DNA from: JAGNDO01 sp963704975
GTDB lineage: Bacteria; Chloroflexota; Anaerolineae; Caldilineales; Caldilineaceae
Reading direction: 5' to 3'
Length of the DNA stretch: 64,000 nt
Assembly (NCBI GenBank): GCA_963704975.1
Contig: CAVPIK010000008.1
Location: 1 to 64,000 of the forward strand
Position numbers and translations under genes: made by a program
The notes under the pieces: generated by a model
Told to the model about the DNA's origin: nothing
The model's input: only the letters and a program-made list of their open reading frames with translations
Database searches by the model: none
In this document: piece by piece, positions 24,496 through 32,600 of the stretch
Layout: each line of letters starts with the position of its first letter
Position numbering within the stretch: position 1 is the first letter of the stretch

Positions 24496-26142
24496 CTAGC
24501 GCAGGTTGAGTAGCCGCCGCCGAAATTTCCGCAACCATTCAGTCACTGGCGGCGTATCGAAACCGCAGCGGGTTAACTCAATCTCTGGTTGACCCGCTCT
24601 GGTTTCGATACGGCCTGAACTGTTGGGGTCTTGCACCCAGTCGGGCCAACCCGGCCTACTCAACCGGCGCTGGCATATGCCGCCGGACGCTCGCCGCTCG
24701 TGCCACGCCGTCGATTGCTCATAGGCGTGGGCCGTGCGCAGGATGACTTCTTCGCCCAAATGCGGGCCGATGAGTTGGAGGCCGATGGGCAGGCCGTCGC
24801 CGTCGAAGCCGCAGGGGACGCTGATGCCGCACATGCCCGCCAGGTTCAGGCTGATGGTGAAGACGTCGGCCAGATACATTTCCAGGGGGTTGTCGGTCTT
24901 CTCGCCGAACTTGAAGGCGGTGGTGGGCGTGGTGGGGCAGGCGATCACGTCCACCTGCTCGAAGGCCCGCTCGAAGTCCTGCTTGATCAGGGTGCGCACC
25001 TGTTGGGCCTTGAGATAGTAGGCGTCGTAATAGCCCGCGCTCAGGGCGTACGTCCCCAACATGATGCGCCGCTTGACCTCGGCCCCAAAGCCCTGGCCCC
25101 GGGTCTGGCGGAAGTTGTCCAGCAAATTCTGCGCCCCGGCGCTGTGGCCAAAGCGCACCCCGTCAAAGCGGGAGAGGTTGGCGCTGGCCTCCGCGGTGGC
25201 GACCATATAATAGACCGGCAGCGCCTTCTCCGTGTAGGGCAGGCTGACCGGCACGATCTCGGCCCCCAAACTTTCCAAATGGGCGATGGCGGCCCGCACG
25301 GCCTGCTCCACCTCCGGCTGCATGCCGTCGATGAAATATTCCGCGGGCAGACCGATGCGCAATCCGGCCACCTCCCCGGTCAGGGCGGCGGCATAGTCGG
25401 GCACGGGGACGGGCATGCTGGTGCTGTCGTGGGCATCCTGCCCGGCCATGACGCCCAGGAGGATGGCCGCGTCCCGCACGTCCTTGGTGAGGGGGCCGAT
25501 CTGGTCCAGGCTGCTGCCATAGGCGATCAGCCCATAGCGGCTGATGCGACCATAGGAGGGCTTCATCCCCACCACGCCGCACAGGGCCGCGGGCTGGCGC
25601 ACGCTGCCGCCGGTGTCCGTGCCCAGCGCGCCCAAGGCCATGTCCGACGCCACCGCGGCCGCCGAGCCGCCGCTGCTGCCGCCGGGCACCCGGCTCAAAT
25701 CCCAGGGGTTGTGGGTGACAAAATAGCCGCTGTTCTCCGTGCTGGAGCCCATGGCGAACTCGTCCGTGTTGGTCTTGCCCAGGATCACCGCGCCGGCGTC
25801 CTGCAACTTCTGCACCGCCGTGGCCGTGAAGGGGGGCACATAGCCCTCCAAAATCCGGCTGCCCGCGGTGGTGGGGATGCCTTCGGTGGAGAGCACGTCC
25901 TTGATGGCCAGGGGGATGCCCAACAGCGGCCCATCCTCCCCCGCGGCCCGGCGGCGGTCGGCCTCCGCGGCCTGGGTCAACGCCCGGCCCGCGGTCACGG
26001 TCAAATAGGCCCGGATCTCCCCATCCTGGGCCGCGATGCGGTCCAGCACGGCCTGGGTCAGTTCCACCGAGGTGAAGTCCCCGGCCCGCAGTCCGTCCAG
26101 CGCTTCGTGGATGGTGAGTTTGTAAAGTTGCATGTTCGTCAT
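24496..26142 (-). CDS. gatA: Asp-tRNA(Asn)/Glu-tRNA(Gln) amidotransferase subunit A, 3' end extended
   Basis: Amidase-signature subunit of the GatCAB enzyme that forms Gln-tRNA or Asn-tRNA by transamidation. The catalytic Ser-cisSer-Lys elements are visible: GIPLAIKDVL (Lys, near residue 77) and PGGSSGGSAAAVASD, with TDTGGSVRQPAA. The normal C-terminus AHAYEQSTAWHERR is followed by about 60 foreign residues because a REP-like repeat (24504-24665) overruns the expected stop. The frame stays open to the TAG at 24496. gatC lies 84 bases upstream and gatB is not in this window. Confidence 0.92.
   Translation of the reverse strand: MTNMQLYKLTIHEALDGLRAGDFTSVELTQAVLDRIAAQDGEIRAYLTVTAGRALTQAAEADRRRAAGEDGPLLGIPLAIKDVLSTEGIPTTAGSRILEGYVPPFTATAVQKLQDAGAVILGKTNTDEFAMGSSTENSGYFVTHNPWDLSRVPGGSSGGSAAAVASDMALGALGTDTGGSVRQPAALCGVVGMKPSYGRISRYGLIAYGSSLDQIGPLTKDVRDAAILLGVMAGQDAHDSTSMPVPVPDYAAALTGEVAGLRIGLPAEYFIDGMQPEVEQAVRAAIAHLESLGAEIVPVSLPYTEKALPVYYMVATAEASANLSRFDGVRFGHSAGAQNLLDNFRQTRGQGFGAEVKRRIMLGTYALSAGYYDAYYLKAQQVRTLIKQDFERAFEQVDVIACPTTPTTAFKFGEKTDNPLEMYLADVFTISLNLAGMCGISVPCGFDGDGLPIGLQLIGPHLGEEVILRTAHAYEQSTAWHERRASGGICQRRLSRPGWPDWVQDPNSSGRIETRAGQPEIELTRCGFDTPPVTEWLRKFRRRLLNLR
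24504..24665. repeat. REP-like composite repeat at the gatA 3' end
   Basis: Bounded by GGTTGAGTAGCCG (24504) and its near-complement CGGCCTACTCAACC (24652-24665). Inside are inverted copies of GTATCGAAACC (24554) and GGTTTCGATAC (24602) around a second stem AGCGGGTTAAC/GGTTGACCCGCT. The GGTTGAGTAG...GTATCGAAACC pairing resembles REP/IS-derived hairpins known from actinobacteria. Confidence 0.7.
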
Positions 26143-26157
26143 GGTTTTGCCTTTGTT

Positions 26158-26224
26158 GCGAGATATGAGATTGCGGGATGCGGGATGCGATCAACCCATC
26201 GCAACTCGCAACTCGCATACTCGC
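26158..26224. repeat. short-period hairpin in the gatC-gatA gap
   Basis: The gap between gatC and gatA consists of degenerate 8-10-base units (GGGATGC, ACTCGCA) arranged as two arms that fold back on each other around 26191-26199. There is no T-run, so it is not an ordinary terminator. Confidence 0.55.
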
Positions 26225-26225
26225 T

Positions 26226-26516
26226 CTATTCCTCAAACACCGCCCGCACCCGAAAAAACCCATCCCCGCTGTCCGGGGCGTTGGCCAGGGCCGCGGCGTT
26301 GGGCAGACAGTCGCCGGGCACATCCGCCCGCATGACCGAGGCCAGGGGCAGGACGTAGGGGGTGGGGGGCACGTCGCTGGTGTCCACCTGCTGGATCTGG
26401 TCCGCGTAGTCCAGGATGGCGGAGATCTGCTGGCCGAACAGGGCCACTTCGTCGTCGCTCAGGGCCAGCTTGGCCAACTCGGCCACGTGGCGGACTTCGT
26501 CTTGGGTGAGGTGCAT
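26226..26516 (-). CDS. gatC: amidotransferase subunit C
   Basis: Small GatC subunit (96 aa) that wraps around GatA and stabilises GatCAB. MHLTQDEVRHVAELAKLALSDDEVALFGQQISAILDYADQIQQVDTSDVPPT is the family signature, ending in RADVPGDCLPNAAALANAPDSGDGFFRV. ATG 26516 is fixed by this signature. A GGGAG ribosome site precedes it. Transcription probably starts at 26728, leaving a 212-nt leader with three hairpins. Confidence 0.93.
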   Translation of the reverse strand: MHLTQDEVRHVAELAKLALSDDEVALFGQQISAILDYADQIQQVDTSDVPPTPYVLPLASVMRADVPGDCLPNAAALANAPDSGDGFFRVRAVFEE

Positions 26517-26535
26517 GGGAACTCCCTTATCGAGA

Positions 26536-26684
26536 CAAACAAAAACGCCGAGGCGATGAACCCCGGCGTTGTGTGCTGCATCAAAGGCAAACAAAAACGC
26601 CGGGGCTTGTGCCCTCGGCGTCGGCTGCCAACAAAAAGAGCCGTTACCGGGGCACGCTGCTAGCTGCGGCAGCGGCCGGTACGG
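26536..26684 (-). promoter_or_regulatory. three tandem terminator-like hairpins in the gatCA leader
   Basis: On the minus strand three stems follow one another, each with a TTTTTGTTTG-like tail: 26641-26684 (CCGTACCGG/CCGGTAACGG), 26598-26620 (CGCCGAGGGC/GCCCCGGCG) and 26544-26570 (AACGCCGGGG/CCTCGGCGTT). All lie between the promoter and gatC. Such a series suggests attenuation or leftover terminators upstream of an essential operon. Confidence 0.65.
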
Positions 26685-26727
26685 CGGCCAAATTAGATTC
26701 AACCCTGCTGGACTGAATGCGTTTCAT
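26644..26727 (-). CDS. leaderless 27-codon ORF in the gatCA leader (possible leader peptide)
   Basis: ATG 26725-26727 lies one base after the predicted start point. The frame begins MKRIQSSRVESNLAAVP, continues with a run of alanine codons (GCC, GCT, GCC, GCA, GCT) and stops with TAA at 26644-26646 inside the first hairpin. This is the geometry of a ribosome-mediated attenuator. Because the hairpin is GC-rich, the Ala run may be incidental. Confidence 0.4.
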   Translation of the reverse strand: MKRIQSSRVESNLAAVPAAAAASSVPR

Positions 26728-26734
26728 AGGCGAA

Positions 26735-26763
26735 AGTATAGGGGGGATGATGCGTTGTGTCAA
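26735..26763 (-). promoter_or_regulatory. consensus promoter for gatCA
   Basis: On the minus strand TTGACA (26758-26763), 17 bases and TATACT (26735-26740). Start point near 26728. Both boxes match the crtB promoter exactly. Confidence 0.75.
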
Positions 26764-26780
26764 GTTGCCCACGGGCAAAA

Positions 26781-26848
26781 TCGCCTAATCGCCCACTCTC
26801 TCAATCTCTCGCATAGGTGAGATTAGGCGATTGAGAGATTGGGCGATT
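26781..26848. repeat. short-period hairpin in the divergent gatC/zinc-ribbon spacer
   Basis: Arms 26787-26806 and 26829-26848 pair over 20 bases with one mismatch (AATCGCCCACTCTCTCAATC). A second exact pair, TCGCCTAATC/GATTAGGCGA (26781-26790, 26821-26830), overlaps it, so two alternative folds exist. Confidence 0.6.
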
Positions 26849-26873
26849 GGTGTTGTGATGGAATCGGGTGGTT

Positions 26874-26902
26874 TTGGTCCTTTGTCTCTTGTGGGATATA
26901 AT
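26874..26902 (+). promoter_or_regulatory. promoter of the zinc-ribbon membrane protein gene
   Basis: TTGGTC (26874-26879), 17 bases and TATAAT (26897-26902). Start near 26909, leaving a leader of about 50 nt. An AGGAGAG site precedes ATG 26959. Confidence 0.6.
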
Positions 26903-26958
26903 GCGGCGGTATTGCCTACAATTCACCCCGATTTGAACGGGGGCCTAGGAGAGAGTTC

Positions 26959-27513
26959 ATGTCCGCAGATTTGACGAATACGATTGCCACGATTGCTGGC
27001 ATTGTGGTGGCAGTTTTGGGGGCGGCGCTGTTCGCCTTTTGGGTGGCTATGGCCATCTGGACTTTTAATGATATCCGATCCCGCAGCCGGGATTGGCTGG
27101 CCATTATCTTGGCCTGTGTGCTGGTGCTGATCTTCCCGGTGATTGGTCTGATTCTCTACATGCTGATCCGCCCCAAGGACACCCTGGCCGAGGTCTATGA
27201 CCGGGCCTTGGAAGAGGAAGCCCTGTTGCGGGAGATCGAGGAGACCCTTTCCTGCGTCTCCTGTGGCGTACCGGCCAAGGAAGAGTGGGTCTATTGCCCC
27301 AACTGCCACGCCGAACTGCAACACGGCTGCAACACCTGTGGCCGCTATGTGCGCAACGAATGGGACATCTGCGTCTTCTGCGGCACGGCCCAGAGGCCGG
27401 CCTTTGCCCCCCAATCCGCCCCGGCCCCTGTGGACAACAGGACGGGCGGTGTCGGCGACGGCTATCCTCAACAGGACGAGTCCCTTTACCGTCCGGTGCA
27501 GATGCGGGAGTAG
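26959..27513 (+). CDS. membrane protein with double zinc ribbon
   Basis: A 184-aa protein. Two N-terminal helices (IATIAGIVVAVLGAALFAFWV and WLAIILACVLVLIFPVIGLILYML) resemble the PLDc_N/phospholipase-nuclease N-terminal type. The cytosolic part has two zinc ribbons: CVSC...CPNC (about residues 100-120) and CNTC...CVFC (about 128-145). A proline-rich tail follows. The function is unknown. Zinc-ribbon membrane proteins of this form are common in Chloroflexota and may scaffold protein or RNA contacts at the membrane. Confidence 0.72.
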   Translation: MSADLTNTIATIAGIVVAVLGAALFAFWVAMAIWTFNDIRSRSRDWLAIILACVLVLIFPVIGLILYMLIRPKDTLAEVYDRALEEEALLREIEETLSCVSCGVPAKEEWVYCPNCHAELQHGCNTCGRYVRNEWDICVFCGTAQRPAFAPQSAPAPVDNRTGGVGDGYPQQDESLYRPVQMRE

Positions 27514-27611
27514 GATCACCTCTCCCCAGGCCACTGCATCCGTCCTGAAAGAAATGCCGAACGAAACGCCGACCTGCTCTGGTCGGCGTTTTCTGTGTCC
27601 GAACAAAAACA

Positions 27612-27711
27612 AACCGCCGAGAACGCCGAGGGCGCAGAGAAAACGCAGAGAGAAAAGAGAGGAAATGTCTCTGCGGCCGTTCCTCCGCGGTTCTCTGCGC
27701 CCTCGGCGGTT
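27612..27711. repeat. long hairpin of CGCCGAGRG-type units
   Basis: Arm 27625-27641 (GCCGAGGGCGCAGAGAA) pairs perfectly with 27691-27707, and AACCGCCGAG at 27612 pairs with the outer end CTCGGCGGTT. The loop is a purine-rich AGAGAGAAAAGAGAGG tract. It fills the gap ahead of the ABC exporter. Confidence 0.7.
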
Positions 27712-27740
27712 AATCCATTTTTTCGAGAAAGAAGTCCGTT

Positions 27741-29560
27741 ATGGCCATGCGTATGCGTATGATGGGTCGGCGGTTTGAAAACAACGACGACAAGGAAAAG
27801 CGCCCCAAGCTGAGCCGGGAGAGCATCGCCATCTATGGGCGGCTGCTGGCCTATGTGAAGCCCTACACCAAATGGATGGTGGTTTCGACCATCGCCCTGA
27901 TTTTCAGCGTGGCCTTGGGGTTGGTGCTGCCCCTGGTGATCCGCAATTTGGTGGATGATGTGCTGCTGGACATGGACCGGGCCATGCTCAACCGGCTGGG
28001 CGTGGGGCTGTTGGGGGTCTTTCTTTTTCAGGCCATCTTCAGCTTTGTCAACCGCTATTCCCTGGCCTATGTGGGGGAGCGGGTGGTGGCCAACATCCGC
28101 ATCCATGTGTACAGCCATTTGCAGCGGCTGTCCCTGAAATTCTACGCCGACCACCGCACGGGCGAAGTGGTCTCCCGGCTCACCAACGACGTCACCCAGC
28201 TTGCAGTCCGCGGTGACCAACAATTTGGTGGAGTTGCTGCGCCAGGTCATCACCCTGATCGGCGCGTCGGCCTTCCTTTTCTACCTCAACTGGCGGCTGA
28301 CCACGGTGATCTTGGTGGGCATTCCCCTGATCACCCTGACCATGGTCTTCCTGGGGCGCATGATCCGGCGGGCGGCCAAGGAGGTGCAGGACGCCCTGGC
28401 CGAGGCCGCCAACGTGGCCGAGGAGACGACCGCGGGCATCCGCATCGTCAAGTCCTTCGCCCGGGAAGAGTACGAGATTGGCCGCTTCACCAAAGAGGTC
28501 AACCGCATCTTCGACGCCGCCATGTATCGGGCCAAGGTGGGGGCGATCCTGGGGCCGGTGATCGGCTTTATGGCCTTTGCCTCCATCACCTTCACCCTCT
28601 GGTATGGCAGCTACGAGGTGCTGGAAGGGCGGCTGACCGCGGGCGGATTGGTGGCCTATCTGGTCTACACCTTGATGGTGGCCACGCCGGTCTCCAGCTT
28701 GGCCGGGCTGTATGCCCAGTTCATGTCCGCCCTGGGGGCGACGGAGCGGCTCTTCGAACTGCTGGACACCCAGCCGGACATCCAGGATCGGCCCAATGCC
28801 CTGCCCCTGCCCCCGGCCCAGGGCAGCGTCAGCTTCGAGAATGTCAGCTTCAGCTACACCCCGGCGGGATCCATCATCAACCAGGTCTCCTTTGATGTGC
28901 AGCCCGGCCAGGTGATCGCCCTGGTCGGCCCCAGCGGCGCGGGCAAGACGACGTTGGTCAACCTGATCCCCCGCTTTTACGACGTGGACGAGGGGCGCAT
29001 CACCATCGACGGCCAGGACATCCGGGACGTCACCGGCCACAGCCTGCGCACCCAGATCGGCGTGGTGCCCCAAGAGACCCTGCTCTTCTCCGACACGGTG
29101 GAGTCCAACATCCGCTATGGCAAGCTGGACGCCACCCAGGCCGAGATCGAGGCGGCGGCCATCGCGGCCAACGCCCACGACTTCATTTTGAACGACCTGC
29201 CCGAAGGCTACGAGACAAAGGTGGGCGAGCGGGGGGTCAAGCTGAGCGGCGGCCAGCGTCAGCGGGTGGCCATCGCCCGGGCCTTGCTCAAGGACCCCCG
29301 CATCCTGATCTTGGACGAGGCCACCTCCTCCCTGGACAGCGAAAGCGAGTCCCTGGTCCAAGAGGCCCTGGAGCGGCTTGATGCAGAACCGCACCAGCTT
29401 CGTCATCGCCCACCGCCTCAGCACCATCGTCAATGCCGACTGGATCCTGGTCATGGAGCAGGGCCGGGTGGTGGAACAGGGCACCCACGCCCAACTCCTG
29501 ACCATCCCGGACGGCCTCTATCACCGCCTCCACGCCATGCAATTCGCTACAGTACTGTAA
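27741..29560 (+). CDS. ABC exporter with fused membrane and ATPase domains, MsbA-like (frame-broken)
   Basis: Half-transporter of about 605 aa. Six transmembrane helices (from WMVVSTIALIFSVALGLVLPL to about residue 330) precede an ATPase domain with Walker A GPSGAGKTTL, Q-loop VPQETLLFSDTV, signature LSGGQRQRVAIARALL and Walker B ILILDEATSSLD, then H-loop FVIAHRLS. Frame breaks occur near 28200 (VTQL/QSAVTNN, an extra T) and near 29378 (ERL/MQNRTS, again an extra T). It probably works as a homodimer exporting lipids or drugs. Confidence 0.9.
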
Positions 29561-29570
29561 ACAAATAGGC

Positions 29571-29649
29571 CACGGATCTGACGGATCGAACGGATCAAAA
29601 CGGATCAAAAAAAATCCGTTTTGATCCGTTAAAATCCGTTCAATCCGTG
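29571..29649. repeat. hairpin of ACGGAT units
   Basis: Seven ACGGAT/ATCCGT units form an inverted repeat. 29589-29605 pairs perfectly over 17 bases with 29614-29630, and CACGGAT (29571) with ATCCGTG (29643-29649). It separates the exporter stop from the methyltransferase gene. Confidence 0.75.
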
Positions 29650-29673
29650 TTCTATTTTGAAAGGTTCAAGATC

Positions 29674-30444
29674 ATGGATCAGCCGGAAGAGACGATTTTA
29701 GAGGGTTTCATTTCTGTCGAGTCGGCGTTGAAGGCGGAGAGCCGTCCATTGCACCGCATCCTGGTGCGCCGGGACAAGGTGGGCGGACGGCGACCGGACC
29801 GGGCCTTGGCCTGGCTGACCCGCACGGCCACGTCCGCGGGCATCCCCGTGGAGCTGACCGACGCCGCCGCGCTGGATGAGATGACCCAGGGCAGCAGCCA
29901 CGGGGGCGTGGTGGCCGTGGCCGGTCCTCGGCGCATGGTGGAGATGGCGGATCTGGTCGCGGATCGCCCGGCCCCGTTCATCGTCATGCTGGACGGCATC
30001 GAGGACCCCTTCAACTTTGGCTATTCCCTGCGGGCGCTCTACGCCGCGGGGGTGGATGGGCTGGTGGTGCGCCCCCGCAACTGGATGTCCGCGGCGGGGA
30101 CCGTGGCCCGGGCCTCCGCGGGGGCGTCCGAATGGGTGCCCACCGCCGTGGCCGAGACCGCGGAGGAGGCCGCCGCCTTCTTCCGCCAGCGCGGGCTGAC
30201 CGTGGCCTGCGCCGCCAAAGACGACCGAGCCGTCCCCCTCTTCACCGCCGAACTGAGCGGCCCGCTCTTTTTGCTGGTCGGCGGCGAAAAACGGGGCGTC
30301 ACCCGATCTTTCATGGATCAGGCCGACCTCCTCCTCGAAATCCCCTATGGCCGAGAGTTCCGCCAATCCCTGGGCACCACCTCCGCGGCCAGCGTGCTGG
30401 GGTTTGAAATTTTAAGACAGCGAAGTGCAAGGAGACTCCCATGA
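29674..30444 (+). CDS. TrmH-family (SpoU) RNA 2'-O-methyltransferase
   Basis: SPOUT-class RNA ribose methyltransferase of 256 aa from ATG 29674. An N-terminal substrate-binding part has EGFISVESAL and DEMTQGSSHGGVVAVAGPRR. The trefoil-knot domain shows LDGIEDPFNFGYSLRALYAAGVDGLV (motif 1 with N and R), LVGGEKRGV (motif 2) and IPYGREFRQSLGTTSAASVLGFEILRQ (motif 3). The target is a tRNA or rRNA ribose. The stop overlaps the argB start by 4 bases. Confidence 0.87.
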   Translation: MDQPEETILEGFISVESALKAESRPLHRILVRRDKVGGRRPDRALAWLTRTATSAGIPVELTDAAALDEMTQGSSHGGVVAVAGPRRMVEMADLVADRPAPFIVMLDGIEDPFNFGYSLRALYAAGVDGLVVRPRNWMSAAGTVARASAGASEWVPTAVAETAEEAAAFFRQRGLTVACAAKDDRAVPLFTAELSGPLFLLVGGEKRGVTRSFMDQADLLLEIPYGREFRQSLGTTSAASVLGFEILRQRSARRLP

Positions 30445-31250
30445 CCGAACTCAATACAGAAACTGAACCAATGGCCGAACCCGAACATCCCCACATCATC
30501 GTGCTCAAAGTGGGGGGCAATGAGTTGGACGACGACGCCTTTCTCACCGGGCTGGTGAGGAGCGTGGAAGTGCTGCGGGCGGACGGATATTGGCCCGTGA
30601 TCGTGCATGGGGGCGGCAAGGCCATCGCCGACTTGCAGCGCAAATTGGGGCTGGAGCCGATCTTTTTGGACGGCCTGCGGGTGACCGACGCCACCAGCCT
30701 GGACGTGGCCGAGATGGTCCTCAGCGGGCTGATGAACAAGCGCATTGTGCGCAAGCTGGTGGACGCCGACATCCGGGCCGCCGGCATCTCCGGCGTGGAT
30801 GACGGCACGATCTACGTGGAGCCCATGTGGCATCCCCTGGGCGACCTGGGCCGGGTGGGCGAGGTGACGGATGTGGACACCCATTTGCTGATGACCCTGC
30901 TGGCCGCCGGGATCGTGCCCGTGGTCAGCCCCATCAGCTTTGGCTCGGACGACGGGCTGAGCTACAACGTCAACGCCGACCACGCCGCCGCGGCCATCGC
31001 CGCCAAGCTGGAGGCCATCAAGCTGATCTTCGTCAGCAACGTGCCCGGGGTGCTGGTGGCGGGCCGGGTGGCCAGGGCCATCACCGCCGGCCAGGCCGAA
31101 GCGTGGATCCGGGAAGGCATCATCACCGACGGCATGATCCCCAAAGTGCGCAGCGCCGTGGACGCCCTGCACCGGGGCGTGGTCCAAACCGTCATCACCA
31201 ACCTGGCCGGTGTGCAGGAAGGTGGCGGGACGGGGATTGTGGATTGTTGA
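30441..31250 (+). CDS. argB: acetylglutamate kinase
   Basis: Amino-acid-kinase-fold enzyme phosphorylating N-acetylglutamate, the second step of arginine synthesis, 269 aa. Motifs are VLKVGGNEL, VIVHGGGKAI, FLDGLRVTDATSLDVAEMVLSGLMNKRIV (substrate loop), VSPISFGSDDGLSYNVNADHAAAAIAAKL and FVSNVPGVL, then ITDGMIPKVRSAVDAL. It is followed by argD and an argA-like gene. The lysine-pathway homologue LysZ cannot be fully excluded, but the neighbours and carA favour arginine. Confidence 0.88.
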   Translation: MTELNTETEPMAEPEHPHIIVLKVGGNELDDDAFLTGLVRSVEVLRADGYWPVIVHGGGKAIADLQRKLGLEPIFLDGLRVTDATSLDVAEMVLSGLMNKRIVRKLVDADIRAAGISGVDDGTIYVEPMWHPLGDLGRVGEVTDVDTHLLMTLLAAGIVPVVSPISFGSDDGLSYNVNADHAAAAIAAKLEAIKLIFVSNVPGVLVAGRVARAITAGQAEAWIREGIITDGMIPKVRSAVDALHRGVVQTVITNLAGVQEGGGTGIVDC

Positions 31251-31305
31251 TTTTGGATTTTGGATTGGATTGGTTGGCATCGAGAGAACCTAGGAGGGTA
31301 AAGTC

Positions 31306-32505
31306 ATGAACAGCCAAGAAATCATCGATCTGGAACAGGAATATGTGTTGGGCGTGTATGGCCGGGCGCCGTTTGTGTTGGAGCGGGGCGAGGGCAGCAC
31401 GGTCTATGACACGGAGGGCCGGGCCTATTTGGACTGTGTGGCCGGGATTGCGGTGAATGTGTTCGGCTACGGCGACGCCGGGGTCAACCAGGCCATCGCC
31501 GAGGCCGCGTCCACGGGGCTGCTGCATGTGAGCAATCTCTATCACACGGCCCCCCATGCCCGGCTGGCCCAGGTGTTGTGCGAGAACAGCTTTGCCGACA
31601 AGGTGCATTTCAGCCTCACCGGCGCGGATGCCAACGAGGGGGCGTTCAAGTTCGCCCGCCGCTATGCCAGGGAGCACGGCCACGCGGACAAGTTCGAGAT
31701 CTTGGCCTTCACCAACGCCTTCCACGGGCGGCTCTTTGGCAGTCTGGCCGCCACCCCCCGGCCCAAATATCAGGAAGCCTTTCTGCCCCTCATGCCCGGC
31801 GTGCGCTTTGCCGAGTTCAACAATCTGGACAGCGCCCGGCAGCAGATGGACGGTAAAGTCTGCGCCATCATCGTCGAACCCATCCAGGGCGAAGGGGGCA
31901 TTTTCCCGGCGGATGCCGATTTTTTGAGAGGATTACGCCAGATCGCCGACGAGTTCGACGCTCTTTTAATCTACGATGAAGTGCAGTGTGGCTTGGGGCG
32001 GACCGGCCACCTTTGGGGCTATCAAAGCATCAGCGCCGACGCCGACAGCTTTGCGCCGGACCTGCTGACCCTGGCCAAGCCCTTGGCCGCGGGCCTGCCC
32101 ATGGGGGCCATCCTCATGCGCCAGAAGGTGGCGGACGCCATCCACAAGGGCGACCACGCCAGCACCTTTGCGGGCAATCCCTTCACCGCCCATGTGGCCC
32201 ATCATGTGGTGGGCCGGGTGGCGGACCCCGTCCTCCTGGCCAATGTGCGGGCCAAGGGCGACTATTTGATGGAATTGTTGGAGGAGTTGAACAGCCCCCA
32301 CATCCTCGCCGTGCGGGGCAAGGGGCTGCTGGTCGGCGTGGAGTTGGACATGGAAGCCGCCCCCCTCATCGCCGAGGCGTACAACCGGGGGCTGATCCTG
32401 GTCAACGCCGGGCCAAACGTCCTGCGCTTCGTCCCGCCCCTGGTCATCACCCGGGCCGAGATCGAGCGAGCCGTGACCATTGTCGGGGAGATTCTGAAGG
32501 GGTGA
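31306..32505 (+). CDS. argD: acetylornithine aminotransferase
   Basis: Class III PLP aminotransferase of 399 aa, converting N-acetylglutamate semialdehyde to acetylornithine. It shows YDTEGRAYLDCVAGIAVN, HFSLTGADANEGAFKFARRY, AFTNAFHGRLFGSLAATPRPKYQE, VEPIQGEGGIFPA, LLIYDEVQCGLGRTG and the PLP lysine in LLTLAKPLAAGLPMGAI (about residue 257). The spacer to argB is an AT-simple repeat, and an AGGAGG site precedes ATG 31306. Confidence 0.9.
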   Translation: MNSQEIIDLEQEYVLGVYGRAPFVLERGEGSTVYDTEGRAYLDCVAGIAVNVFGYGDAGVNQAIAEAASTGLLHVSNLYHTAPHARLAQVLCENSFADKVHFSLTGADANEGAFKFARRYAREHGHADKFEILAFTNAFHGRLFGSLAATPRPKYQEAFLPLMPGVRFAEFNNLDSARQQMDGKVCAIIVEPIQGEGGIFPADADFLRGLRQIADEFDALLIYDEVQCGLGRTGHLWGYQSISADADSFAPDLLTLAKPLAAGLPMGAILMRQKVADAIHKGDHASTFAGNPFTAHVAHHVVGRVADPVLLANVRAKGDYLMELLEELNSPHILAVRGKGLLVGVELDMEAAPLIAEAYNRGLILVNAGPNVLRFVPPLVITRAEIERAVTIVGEILKG

Positions 32506-32510
32506 AGGGG

Positions 32511-32568
32511 GAGCGGGTGAAGGGGTGATTTAGCGAATCCGCTCACCCTTTCACCCCTTCACCCGCTC
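32511..32568. repeat. hairpin of GGGTGAAG units after argD
   Basis: 32511-32528 (GAGCGGGTGAAGGGGTGA) pairs perfectly with 32551-32568. Further GGTGA and TCACC units lie on both sides. It fills the gap between argD and the next gene and has no T-run. Confidence 0.75.
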
Positions 32569-32600
32569 ATCCCTCACCCGCTCCCCCTCAGGAGAACGCC

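Noticed and set aside
26536..26728. T-box or other riboswitch ahead of gatC
   Set aside because: No T-box consensus (AGGGTGGNACCGCG-like) or other recognisable aptamer core was seen, only simple terminator-type hairpins.
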